From Populus alba (lineage: Eukaryota; Streptophyta; Magnoliopsida; Malpighiales; Salicaceae): DNA of 64,000 nucleotides. The stretch covers positions 10,236,169 to 10,300,168 of the forward strand of contig NC_133288.1 of assembly GCF_005239225.2 (NCBI RefSeq), read 5' to 3'. The first letter of the stretch is position 1; each line of letters opens with the position of its first letter. The notes below the pieces were generated by a model. That model saw nothing but the letters and a program-made list of their open reading frames with translations, had not been told where the DNA came from and ran no database searches. The position numbers were made by a program, and so were the translations under genes. Shown piece by piece: positions 21,199 to 33,800 of the stretch.

Positions 21199-21726
21199 TT
21201 AATTTTTTTTTTGTCTTTTTGGTTTTAAGCATTCATAAACATTGTAAAAAAAATGCAAACACACACACATCTCTTTTACTAATTTACACAAACAACAATT
21301 ACATTTAAAATTATCACATGTAATCTTAAAACACATTAAATCATTTGACTTGAAAAAATCTAGATAGTCAAGAGGAGCTACTGGAACACACAGGAAATAT
21401 AGGAACAATGGTGGTGTGTGTGTTCCACGCGCCCCTAGTTGCGCATGAGAACACATGTCGTCAGTGTTGGGAGAGTAGAATCCTGTAAATCGGGTAAATC
21501 TCCTCTTGCTCTTCAATCCTATGCCATTGGTGGATCTCATCGCCATATGCAAAACAAAGAAATCAATATAAGCATTCAATTTTTTTTTTTGAAGGGTTGT
21601 TTCTCTCTCTTTATTGGCTTTCAACATCATGGGGCCTTCACATAAAAAAGGGCAAATAGTGTTGTTGTGGTGGTTTTCATTTGTTAATGGCAGGTCAGCT
21701 AAGAGTAATGAAATAGTGTGTGGCAT
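21199..21726 (-). other. Uncharacterised 175-codon open frame, probably noncoding
   Basis: A minus-strand frame stays open for 528 nt, which is long for such AT-rich DNA, and its central part (about 21360-21560) has balanced composition. It encodes no domain I recognise, has a Cys-rich, unconvincing C-terminal part and lacks family-like repeats or motifs. It could be an orphan gene, an exon of a decayed gene or chance. I do not claim a product. Confidence 0.2.
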
Positions 21727-23040
21727 TTTCTTTCACAATCAATTAAAAATTGAGCGGTCTCAAGTATACCTTACTTTACTAATCATTTGTTTTGATATGA
21801 AATCACAAAAATTTTATTTTCTCGAGAGATATGAATCATAGTGTAATTAAGCTGCAAAACATTCAATCATAATAAAAGAAAATCTTCAATTTGTTTGGCC
21901 AATAAGAAGATCTTAAATTAGAATTCAAAGGAAAATTGGGAAGCAAGAAAACGTGAAAGATTTGAGAGGATTCTAGATGTCAAGAGCTGTTTTAAAAATA
22001 ATCTATAATCCTTGAGAATTTAAAAACATTTAGGAAAAATAAAGAATTTTTTATTTAAAAAAAACAAAAGCATTTTCTGAGAGGCCTTTTGAACCTCGTA
22101 TCTTTGAAGATTTAGTATTCAGATCAAAATTTATATTTAATTTTGTCATAAAGATGATTTGATTTATCCAAATTGGACTTAAACTTGTTTAATATATATA
22201 TTTCACAAAGTCATTACACAACTCAAATCTCTATAATAAAATAGGCCATCAATCAATTGACTATATAAATAAAAAATTATTGACTAACATTTTTTTTCGT
22301 TTCCAAAAGGAAGTGTCAAACTATTCATAATCCAACTTTCCTGAATCATAGTTGTTAACTAAGCATGGTTTAACTTCCTTGGCTTAACTTCCTGGTGGAA
22401 ATAGTTGTATATAGGACTTGAAAGTTCCTTTGATGGATCAAGATACTCAACTGCATGTTTTAACATCAGTGAGTGTCTTTATCAATGTCTTAAGGTTTTT
22501 ACAAGACATTGAAAAGGCTACCTGAGCTCTATAGGATTATAATTAGCATGCAAGCATATACTACACTTTTTTATTTTTCACATATTTACCAAGATATAAT
22601 ACACTTTTTATTTTTCACATATTTACCAAGATTAAGTCGTTTTAGATTGTATCATCAGCATGATGATTCCTTTAAAAACAAGTACCGACACCACAAAATC
22701 TAAGCTTAATATATCAAAAAAATGACAACAAAATTCTAACAAAATACCTAATACAATAAAATCTAACCATAATATATCAACTTTTCCCTATAATGTGCGA
22801 TGATCGTACAAATGACAACAATAAAATAATAAAAAATTTAATAATGAAATTCGCAAGTGCACACTAGTATTTAAATCAATTTTGATAATTCTCAACACAC
22901 TAATTATCTTTTCCTTAATATAACACATTTTCCATTCCAATCCAAAATTTTCATTGCTTTACAATCATAACCTCATTTCCACCCCAAAAGTCATATTCAA
23001 TATTTACAACAATTCATCTTATTTGTTTTCTCTTAACAAT
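21727..23040. other. Intergenic, no gene seen
   Basis: AT-rich. A short duplication of TTTTTATTTTTCACATATTTACCAAGAT occurs near 22567 and 22608. The part beyond about 22780 may belong to the retroelement-derived area that follows. Confidence 0.4.
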
Positions 23041-23044
23041 GAAA

Positions 23045-23370
23045 ACTACATATTATTGACTTTCATTTCACCATGAAAGCAATAGACGGTGGCTTCCACT
23101 CAACGATTGAAACTACAGACATTATCTTTCATCTAGTTATGAAAGCAATATAACAATGACTCCCGTTCATCAATTGAAGCAAGCAACATATCATTGGTTT
23201 TCATCCAACGATGAAAGCATAATAACAATAGCTTTTTTTTTCCAAGATAACAACACCCATTAGCTTCATTCAATATGAAAGCAACATAATCATTGGCTTT
23301 CCTTTAATAATAGAAGCAATAAACATTGGCTTTCATTAAATAATGAAAGCAACATAATCATTGGCTTTCC
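23045..23370. repeat. Tandem array of ~45 bp units, each containing GCTTTCAT and ATGAAAGC
   Basis: About seven degenerate units repeat the theme CATTGGCTTTCAT, 6-8 bases, ATGAAAGCAACATAA. GCTTTCAT and ATGAAAGC are reverse complements, so each unit can form a small stem. Outer units have diverged most. Noncoding. Confidence 0.75.
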
Positions 23371-23649
23371 ATAAATCCTTTTCCAATATATTTTTTTCAC
23401 ATTCACCAAGGTTTATCAAGTGTAAGAAATTGCAAGACTAATATACAAAATTAAAAAGACTAAGGTGCAAAAAGACTTACTTGGTGTATAACCTCTAGAT
23501 GCGACACCCAGTTATTATCTTGTTAGTGTAGCCTCTAATGTACCAGTATAGACAAACATCACTGATAAGTTCCATGAACAATGAAAATGTCATCAATTTT
23601 CATCCAATCCAAATTTTAACTCATTAAGTAGGAAAAATCCTTAAAGTTT

Positions 23650-23697
<48 letters not shown>

Positions 23698-24579
23698 GTT
23701 TTATTTTTCACAATTTTTATAGTGTCGGATTTCAATGAAAGGTTAGAAATTAATTATTTTCATCACTTTAGTCTAAGCCCTATAAAACACTGTTTCGCGT
23801 TTCAATCATACCCGAAGTTATAGAACTCGATTTTAAACTTAGTTATTTTCTTTAGAAAACTAAGAATAAGGCTACAACTTTTATAAATGGTGATGAACCC
23901 AGATTTGCCATTTATATATTGAAACGTTCTCATGAATGTAGCGTATGGGACTATCTAGTAGGTTCCATGTTCGACCTTTCATTAGTTTTTAGCCCATATC
24001 TAGAGTTTTATAGCTCAAAATTACACAAACCTAGTTTCATTCGAAAGCTAACACCTATACTTGCAACATTAATGAAGATAATTATTTCAAATTTTATCAT
24101 TTTTCATAGTCAAATTACAGTTGAAAGTCTAATGATAAATCTGTCTTGTTTTTAGCTTATCACTTCAATAAGCAACCGGGTGTTTTAATGTACCTCTTCA
24201 TCATTTAAGGCACCATTCCTTTTCAATATCATTTTTAATACCATTAAACGTAAATCTTACATAAATCAAATTAATCAAAACTACCCTCCATATACCAAAA
24301 CTTTATCAATCAAACCATGATTCAATGACTACACATAGTAAACAACATCATTCCACCATAACAACTGACCTTTTGTATGTCCAGGATTAATGTATTATTG
24401 CTAGCTTTTGTTTGTCCTTTGATTTATGTATAATAAAGAGTTAAATGGACTATTTTAAATGTAAATTGTTCTACACATTTCTTCATTTCCAAACATGTAA
24501 AAACAATATCTTAATTAATGATAATAAGTTCTAGAAGAACAAACCTCTAAATGGTCTTTTCTTTAATAAATATAGTTAT
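23371..24579. other. Probable 3' part of the decayed gypsy element, no gene
   Basis: Includes a compound (AC)n(AT)n microsatellite at about 23648-23695 and balanced-composition stretches near 23470-23560 and 23880-24080 that resemble retroelement untranslated DNA. No LTR pair could be defined, so this assignment rests on position beside clear pol remnants. Confidence 0.35.
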
Positions 24580-25757
24580 CATTTCCTGGAAAATTGTTTT
24601 ATAATCCTTAGTTTTCACCCACTCGATGAAATAATCAGTGGCTACTAATATAAAAAAACTTTCTTAAAAAAAAAAGGATAAATTTTACTATATATATATA
24701 TATAGACACACATTCTATCATTTAAAGGGTTAATTTTTTACTATGGCATGAAAATCAATTGCTTGAACATGTTCAAGTGGTTCATGTCTTTGATAAAACA
24801 AACATCTTTGACATAAACCATATAATCTCTTGCAGTGCCTAGCTAGTGGAACTCATGATTCATAATCATTCATCTCATTTTTATTTTGAATTAGTGGGCT
24901 TAACATACTCTTTAATGTACCTCATTCATGAGTAATAAAGGGTTTTTTTTTTTCTATTAAGCATTTGAGTAGAATTTTAGTCTTTTATCTTTTATATAAA
25001 TTATTGGCTAATTAGTATATAATTTGATGATTTAAGTTTGAATGAGTGAGATATCTTGATGAAGGGATTCTTTAGCTAAGCTTTTATCCCATCTCGTCAA
25101 TTCTTTTTTAGATCCAACAAATTTGGTTTGATTACGAGGCTTGGCATAATCTCAAACATATAAGAAATTAAATATTGGATGAAGTATTATAAGTCTAATA
25201 TATTGAAACCTATTAATAGGGTCATTAAAACCTTGAAAAGTACAATGCCTTACTTATTTAATGCTACTTTATAACTTGAACTATTTTGAGTGAATTTGTT
25301 AGATTTAATATATTCCATCTCATTAAAAATAAAAAATTCAAATCAATAAATTTCTTAATACATGTTTGAGCGTGTTTATAATATTTAAGCAATATAGGAT
25401 GCTCACATTTATATTCTCAATTATCTCTTTCAAAATAAGTAACAAGTCACTAGTAACCTTAACATGCTCTACACTAAAATTAAGTAGTATAAATAGGACA
25501 ATAACAACCACTTCATATTCAATTTGATTATCGTTGCACTGAAAATCAAGTCAAACAAAGAGTAAAACTTTAAACATCGAAGGTGTATAAATTATAATAC
25601 ATGCTCTTTCATATTGCTTAGTCATTGAACCATCAGATTAGAATTTCCAAGAACCTGAACCCATGGTAGTTATATCAGGTTGTAGTAAAGGATCAATGTT
25701 TATCAAAGGTTGATCTAATAAAAATTCAACCAATATTTGTCCCTTAATTATTTTTTT

Positions 25758-26583
25758 GAGTGTGTTTGGTATTGCGGTAGCTGTTGTGGTTGTGGTTTTA
25801 AAAAAGTTGTTTTATAAAAAGTACTTTTAGTTAAGGTTGGTTTGAAAAAATAGGTGTTTGGTTAAAACTGTGGATTGAAATTGAAGTTGAAAAAAAAAAA
25901 GTAGTTTAATGTGTTTGGTTAAGAGTGCTTTTAAAATTGAGGTTATAAAATAATTTTAAAAATATATATTAATACTGATAATTTTTAATTTAAATATTGT
26001 GGATTTAATTATTGCTATTATATCATGAAATAAATAATACTTTATATAAAATATTTTTTATTATTCCATGAAACCATTTATAATTCCATTACGTACGAAA
26101 TACATCCGACAAAAACTACAGTTTTCATAATATTTTTAGCATGTAATAAAATTGGATAAAATATTATTAGGTATAAAATTCACTTTAAACTAGTTTTTTT
26201 AAATGTTAAAAAAAATAACACACTAAAAAAAATAACACACTTAAAAAAAAAAAAAAAAGAGAGAGAGTTCCCGTAGGCAAGTGAACAGTGCAAGAGAATT
26301 GCACTGTTCACTATTTTTAAGTGAACAATGCAATTTTCTTACACTGTTCACATGAACAGTGTACACAATACACTGTTCATGTTAATTGCACTGTTCAATG
26401 AACAGTGCAATTAACATGAACAGTGAAAAAAGTAAGAAATATTTTCCTACGTTTCTAACCTAGAAATTAAGTGGGGCTCAGTGAACAGTAAATTGATTTT
26501 TTCCTTAACCAAACAGCTGCGCACTGTGTTTTAAATAAAATACAGTCGCAGCCCTAGCCACAGCCGCAGAGCCAAACAGGCTC
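25758..26583. mobile_element. Nonautonomous TIR element, copy A (GTGTTTGG ends, palindromic core)
   Basis: Left end GAGTGTGTTTGG and right end CCAAACAGGCTC are inverted with 10 of 12 matches; a further Gly/GTT-rich subterminal region pairs imperfectly (GCGGTAGCTGTTGTGG against CTAGCCACAGCCGC). TTT flanks both sides, a possible 3 bp target duplication but uninformative in a T-run. The core at about 26056-26440 is nearly the same as that of copy B at 46509-46830 and contains a 55 bp palindrome. It lacks coding capacity and sits inside the gypsy remnant. The TIR style resembles Tourist-like PIF/Harbinger MITEs, but the superfamily is not proven. Confidence 0.75.
26371..26425. repeat. Perfect 55 bp palindrome (27 bp arms, 1 bp centre)
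   Basis: The arms begin CACTGTTCATGTTAATTGCA and pair exactly around the single base at 26398. More partial copies of CACTGTTCA and TGAACAGTG lie upstream at 26283-26365, so the whole 26283-26425 block is a nested inverted-repeat cluster. Copy B has the same palindrome at 46762-46815 with one internal mismatch. Confidence 0.95.
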
Positions 26584-27150
26584 TTTATGTTAGTTTTTAT
26601 TTACCTATTCAACCATATAAAAATGATTGTGAGATCATATATTTTGCAAGATCTATCTTGCTAATGACAAGAATGTATATAGAAAACAAATGCCAAATAA
26701 GATTGACATATGAAAAATTTAAAGAAAGATAGTTTTATGATCGTATGCTTTGTCTCCATGTTTATAAGGTTCGACTTAAGTAATAAATTTTATTTTCATG
26801 CTATAAATCATTTTTTTTTTGTTCTAATAAAACTCTAGTTGAACCATGTACGATAGATAAATATAATTGTAATGGGTGGCTCTTTTTATAAGGCACAAAG
26901 ACAGACAAAGAAGCTAAGTACTTTTTAATAGTATCAAAAACATCTTGATGCTTATCGATCCAAAGAAACTAGATAGTTTCTCTAAGATTTATTTATTGTT
27001 TTTCTTTTAATTCTTTACTTGTTTTTATTCTCCCATGATGTTGCTTGAAATAGATATATATTTTTTAAGGTTTAAAATCTTGGAATACACGCATTTTGGT
27101 TGGTTTTGCAATGTTGATACCTGTTTCCACTCAAGATTCATTTTCCAGTT

Positions 27151-28459
27151 ATAGCATCTTCTCATTAAAAGGAAGAAACGAGTAACAAATAGCATAACTG
27201 GTCATAAAATTAACGATTACTCATTTTATTAGTTAATAAATAACTGATAGCATGCTTATATGTTAGATCATTAAATATATAACTTAAATACTATTTCATA
27301 GACCCAATTTGTGTCCTAAAAAAAAAAAAAAAACCGACTTAACATCAATCCTAAAGTAGAAGATCATTAACCAGGATAATTCATCATCCATCTCATACAA
27401 TGAAACAAATAACCTAGCACTAAAAGGATTCTAAACCATGGCAAAGAGTAAATGACTAAATGTTTTGCTAGCCTATTTGATCGTAAAGCCTCGCATACAC
27501 TCGAAAGTATTTAATTATAGCTAATATATGAATATTATCAAAAAAGAAAAGTGATAATTCAATTATCAAAACATAAGGCAAATAATTCATTCCAATATAA
27601 GAGTTTTTTTTTTATTTTTTTTTTTATCTCATTTCATGCGATAATGCAGAGAAACTCTTTCTAAAAAACTAGCTAATAAAAACACCAAATTGAGATTCTT
27701 CACTGCTCTAATATAACTTTTTAGAGGGTATTTTTTTAATATAATTTAAAAAAAAAGCAGTAGATTTTATATGGGGTCATGGTGTTTCTGCATGGGCACT
27801 ACAATTTCCAAAAAGGCAATTGATATTCTTGATTAAAATCTTGAGGTGGTTGAAGCAAATCAAAATATTATAAAAGAAAAGGCACAGAACTTATACAGCG
27901 GAGCGTGCAGCCATTTGGATCATCCTTGGATGCGGCAGTACTTGTATAGTTGATGCTGTGCTCCAAACTTCCTAGAGGAATTAATAATTATGTCTTTTAT
28001 TTTTTTAATAACTATGTATTTTATTAATTGCATTGGTGTTGGACACCTAATTAAAGTATAATTTCCTAAGACTGGTATATAAATAATAATTATTAATTAC
28101 ACAGCCACAAACATGACTACTATATAATTATCCTAAGACTTTTGGAAAATAGAAAAAAATTCAAAGATAGCGGTGGGGAGGGGGAGCAGGGGTTGGATGG
28201 AATTGAATGGATTTTGACTCAAGTTAAAATGTTTATATATTTTTATTTTTGTATATACTGTTAAATTATGTTTATACACTAATTTTATAGATTTTCTATA
28301 TATTTTTTTATCAAATATAAATATATTAACCATTACAAAAGATAAAAAGCCGATATCCAACTAACTTGATTAAAAATTGTAAGGTACTAGCACATAACTA
28401 AATTACTCTGATCAATCCACATCTGCAATTTTTAGGTGTGAAAATATGTTTAGGTACCT
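27151..28459. other. Intergenic, no gene seen
   Basis: AT-rich with homopolymer runs. A short island near 27895-27970 (GGAGCGTGCAGCC, GGATGCGGCAGTAC) is GC-richer, but I can assign no gene, tRNA or known microRNA to it. Confidence 0.4.
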
Positions 28460-29195
28460 GAAGTTTTTTATTTTCTATACTTGGTCCCTCTAGTCTTAGT
28501 TTTTTACATTCCCATCCTCAAACTTAAATTTTCTTAAATTTTAGTCCATAAATACTGAGAGAGGAGAGAGTTATTGGAAAATAAAAAAAGAAAAGAGAAA
28601 GGTTTGAACAACATATTCAAATCACATAAAATATTAATTTTAATCTCAATGGATTCATATTAGATAGGAGAGTTCAATAGAGATTGTTTTACCATTTAAC
28701 TATAACAGGAAAAGTAAATTGAGATCCAATAACTTTTTTTTTATTTAGTTTTGGATTTTAGATCAATTTGATGATGTTTTGGGGTTGAAATTGGATTTAT
28801 TGAGATTTTTAAAATGTTTTTGGGTTGTTTTCATGTAAAAAAAAGTTAAAATTGGATTTTGAATCCAAAAACATAGATCTCGAATTTTCGATGATCGTAG
28901 GTGGTTGGAAAATGTACAATTGAATGACATGTACTCTATTTTATTAAAAACCCTTTTGATGAGGTGTCATCCCTATTAAAAAAAATATATAAAAGCTAGA
29001 AGTGCATGACTTTTTTCTTTTAGGCTAGACATGGAGGCTTGTCCTCCGGAAAACAACCTTATTTTAGATGGCCTTTCATTTTTCTAAAAAAACAAATTGA
29101 GAATAAATTTCACTATAAATAAAGTTAATGAGAAAATATTTTTTAAAAAAATTATCCAATTGTGCCATGATTTTCCAATAATATTATAGCTTTTT

Positions 29196-29240
<45 letters not shown>

Positions 29241-29780
29241 TAACTTTTTTAATTATTATATATGAACTTAATATGCAAAAAAATTAAAAAGATTTACTCA
29301 AGCATATTCATTAAGAATAGAATATCTATTTATATAAAAAAAATTTTCTTATATTAATTGTCTTGTCATTTTTATTATTTTTTCTAACAATCATATTAAT
29401 AAGTTATGATGTTTTGTTTTTTAATTGAAACTTACTAAGTTATTATCTAAAAAAAAATGTATTTCATAAAAAAACATGTTTTCATAAAAAAAAAATGAAT
29501 GAATAAAAAATATTGAAGAAATATTTTTCTTTTTTCGTCTCAATTCAAATCATTCAAATGTTTTATGAATATTTAATTTAATTGCCTTTAGTTTTTATTA
29601 AAAAAAAATGCTACCAATAAAAAAAAAACATGTTTTTTATATAAAAAAAATACATTACTTAGAAAAGGAAATTTTACTTTCAAAAATACATTTTTTCTTT
29701 GGATCTTAAATTGTTATCTTTTTTATGAATATTTATTTTAATTTCTTTAAAATTAAATAAAAAAATAAAAATTATCTCGC
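28460..29780 (+). repeat. Longest copy of the dispersed noncoding repeat family
   Basis: Begins with ACTTGGTCCCTCTAGTCTTAG and a GAGAGAGGAGAGAG block, continues through TTGAATGACATGTACTC and GAGGTGTCATCC, CCAATTGTGCCATGATTTTC, then a long A/T-rich tail. The order matches 12480-13260 and, inverted, 61110-62280. A (TAA)n microsatellite occupies 29196-29240. No coding capacity. It may be an LTR or nonautonomous element. Confidence 0.5.
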
Positions 29781-30506
29781 AGCATCTCGCCACACTTGCT
29801 AGTTCATACTGTATGATTTTGGATTGGGTTTTACCCGTGATTCCTCCATGTATTGTTTCAATTTTTTTTTTTATATATAGATCCTCTATTGGTTTTTGGT
29901 TTGATTAAGTTCTTGTACGTTAAGAAATGTCTATGATGGGATCTTTCCATTAAACTTAATAGTTAGTAACAAAATTGAACAAATAGATGATTGACTCATG
30001 TTCACTTCTAATATAAAATATTTAAAACTTGGTTTTTTTAATTTTTATAAATGAAAAATGAAATTTATTATTCGTGAAAAAAAAAAATCAATCTCTAATA
30101 TAAATTCTCATTTATAATTAAGAGCAAAATAAGTAATAATAATTCTTAAAATGAAAATAAAATTATAATTTCAAATCATTTTGATAATAATAATAATAAT
30201 AATAATAAGAATTAGTAAAGACCTAAATATGATTAGAATAAAAAATAATAAAAAAAATTTTTATTCTCTCTCTTGGATAGTTTTTGTGAAAAAAAATAAT
30301 CTTAAAAAAATCATTGATATTTTTGTGATGAAAGGAAACTTATATTGAAAGTTAATTTTAAGAATTTGTTTCATTTAATAAACACTCATAAAAAATATTT
30401 TAAAACTATTATAATTATCTTATATTTCTTAATTACAATTATTAGTTGAATTTCATTGATTAATATTCAACTCTAATATAAGAATGACATCATTGATACG
30501 ATATAA
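29781..30506. other. Intergenic, AT-rich
   Basis: Low-complexity DNA with a short (TAA)n run near 30186. No gene is seen. Confidence 0.5.
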
Positions 30507-30850
30507 TGCATAAACATAGTTATAAAACACAATACGAAATAAAAAAAAATTAATCCCTAAGTAGATAAAATGATGGATATGTAATTTCTCGGGAAATGTC
30601 TAGCTTAAGAAACCTAGGTCATAAAATCTAATCCTAATCTGAGTACTAGTTGAACTGTCCAAGAGTTTAAGCCGGATAACACATAAACATAGTTATAAAA
30701 TATAATATGAAATGATAGATTGATCCCCAAGGTAGATAAAATGATGGATATGTAACTTCTTGAATAATAGGGGAATGTATAGCCTAACAAACGTAGGTCA
30801 TGAAATATAATCCTATTATGATTACTAGTTGAATTGACAAAGACTTTGAG
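30507..30850. repeat. Tandem duplication of a ~172 bp unit
   Basis: Units at about 30507-30676 and 30681-30850 share ACATAAACATAGTTATAAAA, GTAGATAAAATGATGGATAT, a GGGAATGT-like box, CCTAGGTCATAAAAT / CGTAGGTCATGAAAT and TACTAGTTGAA. Noncoding. Confidence 0.85.
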
Positions 30851-33800
30851 CCAAAGAAACCTATTCGATTTGATTAAGGTTTTAATGTTTCGGGTGATTA
30901 GTTAAAACTCGATCCATAATTCTCAATATGTTTATTCAACTAAATTCTATTATCAAAAGTAAAGGAACTTTTAAATCTTTAAATTGTTATTTATTTTTGG
31001 GTTAATTTAAAAATAATATTGATATTAAGGCTTGAAGTTGTTCTGAAATTGAGACACGTTAAATTCAATATGCTAAAATATTTTGCCCAATTCTTATTAA
31101 TATAACCTAATTGGCCTTGAAAAATTATTGTAGTTCTAGACCCATTAACATTCTTATTAATAACCACTTTGCCCTTACCTAAAACTTTAAACCTAGCTTT
31201 TAAAGGCATTGAAGTCTTTTCACAAGGTTTATTTGTCATTTAAAAAATTGACCTAGGACAAATATGTCATTTCTCATATTAGTACACAATGAAATGACTG
31301 AAAGACCCTTGAAAGCAAAAAACTTAAACATGATTTCAAGGGATATTTTGGTATTTTCACAATGATGGTTTGGTTATTATAATTTAAGTTAAGAGAAAAT
31401 TTGATATTTGTAAAAAATATAAAAATAATAAAAAATTTAAATGCATAGTGAAATGTAAAAATACCCATAAAAAAAAAAAAAAAAAAACCTAAGACAGATG
31501 CATTTTCAACTTTTTGTAATACTTTTTTTTTTTGTGACTACAAATTCAGCTCAAGGGAAATGTTGTATTTAGCTAAAGTAAAAAAAAAAAAAAAAAGAAC
31601 ATGCATATGTGGCACACATAAAACGTGTAGGAGGCACTAGAGCCTTTCCGGACAATACATGTAACACCTTCTAACATCCAAAAATACTCTTTTTTCCATG
31701 TGGTTAGAAACGTTGTCGTGTTTTGTTTTTAGTTGGTGTAGCGGGTGTCACCAGTGGTAGTCCAGTTTGGCGCTAGTGACCCTTTATTCTTCTTTTTTTT
31801 TTTTTCCTTCGCCTCTCTCTTCTTTTAAAATCACATTTTAACCCTCTTGGTTGTTGGTATTTTAACTTCAATCCCTATTCTTTTGATTTATAATTTTTTA
31901 TCTTGACTCTCTTGTAAAAGTTTTATTTGTTTTCAGTTTCATTCTTCAATCCTAATTTATCAAATATCATATTCTCCAATATGGTCCTCATTATTTTGAT
32001 TTTTATTTTTTTCATTGGCCTTTTGATAAAAGTTTTAGTGGTTTTTAATTTTATCCTTCAATTCAAATTAATGGTATTATGTTTTCCAATTTGGCCTCAA
32101 TGTTTTATTAATTTCTAATTATTGTTTTTGTTCTTTTATAAAAGTTATTATTATTTTCAATTTCACCCTTTAATTGCATCATTGTTTTTATTTTTTTATG
32201 TCAATTTTGATCCTCATTCTTTTTTATTTTTTTTCCTTTTGTTAAATTGATTTTGTTTTCAAATCACCCTTCCATTAAATATAAAATCTATTTTGTATTT
32301 TAATTTTAATCCTCATTCTTTTAATTGCTATTTTTCTAAATCATTTTCGATATTGAAATTATTATTTTTAATTTTATCATTCAATATATGATTGATTATG
32401 AATTAAACTTCATGGTTTTTTTTTTAAATTAGGTGCTCTGAGTCTAATTTTGGAAGGCTTAATTAATTTTATTAAGGACTTAATCACAAGGAAAATCAAT
32501 TTTTTGAGTCAATTTGGATGTTAATTGGAAGAAATTGAAGTTTGGGAATTGAAATTAGACTTTGTAATGCTTAATTAGTTAAATCAGGGGATTAATTGTG
32601 AAAAAAAATCAAAGTTTGAAGGCCATTTAAGGACTTAAATGCAAATCTCCAAGACTAAGGACCAACCTGTAAATGGCATGCAATTTAAAAAGTAGAAATT
32701 GGTGAAATTTGGGGATAAATTGAAAGGAATTAAAATTTTAGTGGTTAATTAAGAATGAAATTGAACAAATTAAAAACCAATGACTCGTTTGTAAAAGGCG
32801 CTGAACTTTGAGGCTAATATTTGAATTTAGCAGGGTGCAATTGTATGTAATTAAAAGTTCGGATATAACTGCAGGTGCAATTAAAAAAAATAGGAAAAGC
32901 AAGGATCAAATTGAAATTGACCAAATCCCAAATTAAAAAACCTTAATTTTTAGGGTTTAACCTATATGACATGTCATTCATCCGCTATTTATCTCCTTCC
33001 TTGGAAATTTGTCTGGTTGAGAGGCATCTTCAAATGAATGAATGATGTATTTCCAACCACCTTAGGGGTTGTGACACCACCATTTAACTAAGAAACACTC
33101 CGTTTTGCAACCTCGTGCCCATGAAATTGGATGTTTACACCCCAATTCTTCTATAGAAGTCTCTAACATCTTATCTCCGATTAGTTTTCCTTGAATTTTT
33201 AAATTCTAGGCCTATCGAGTTGGCATATTTGGACGAATGAATACAAAGATACAGACCTTTAAATGAAAAGTGTGCATTTCCTCTACGAACTTCAGGTGGT
33301 CCTAGGCAACATTGACATCGAAGTTGCTCCGATAAAGTCTCGAAAGTGATCAACCCAATCAGCCATGACTGTTACACCTATTTGGTTAAACCACTAACTT
33401 TTTCGTGTGTTCACACTTAAGACTTTCTCAATAGGTTCTTATCTAGGGTTTGCCGCATTTCTCTCACAGTCATAAGGCTAAAAAACAACTTATTGGTCAC
33501 CAAGTCTGACAAAACCACTAAAATCCCCTAAACCAAAATCAACACTGCAAAACCAGACTAGTACAAAAGCTTTCAACTATTATTTTTTTGTCTAACACCC
33601 TTCCTTTCCAATCAAAGGGCCAAGATTGATCAATTTTTGATTGAATCCAACAAAAAACCCTAGGATACCTTATAAATAACCCTTGAAACTCAAAGCTGAG
33701 AAGGAGGGGGGGAAAGAAAAGGATGAGAGAAATATTGAGAAAATACCCTAGTATTTAAGGTTTACAAGCCTAGCACATGGGTTTATTCATTTTTGGAAGG

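Larger units (their letters stand above)
24580..27150 (-). mobile_element. Decayed Ty3/gypsy retrotransposon, pol remnants
   Basis: Minus-strand translation in broken frames shows, in 5' to 3' order, an RT/RNase H linker (DKHQDVFDTIKKYL, plus 26893-26985), IKGQILVEFLLDQPL before the RNase H domain (25700-25755), the start of RNase H (MGSGSWKF then SDGS, 25640-25670), an integrase zinc-binding remnant (CKRLYGLCQRCLFYQRH, 24786-24845) and the integrase core start FILVATDYFIEWVKTKDYK (24583-24660). This order is that of Ty3/gypsy pol. Many stops and gaps make it inactive. It is interrupted at 25758-26583 by a terminal-inverted-repeat element, so that element is the younger. The gag end and both LTRs were not identified. 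Confidence 0.8.

Noticed and set aside
23045..23370. CRISPR-like array
   Set aside because: Units are degenerate and contiguous without unique spacers, in a eukaryotic nuclear context.
33171..33353. Small minus-strand gene (60 codons)
   Set aside because: No family resemblance, no splice context, and the neighbourhood looks like retroelement LTR.
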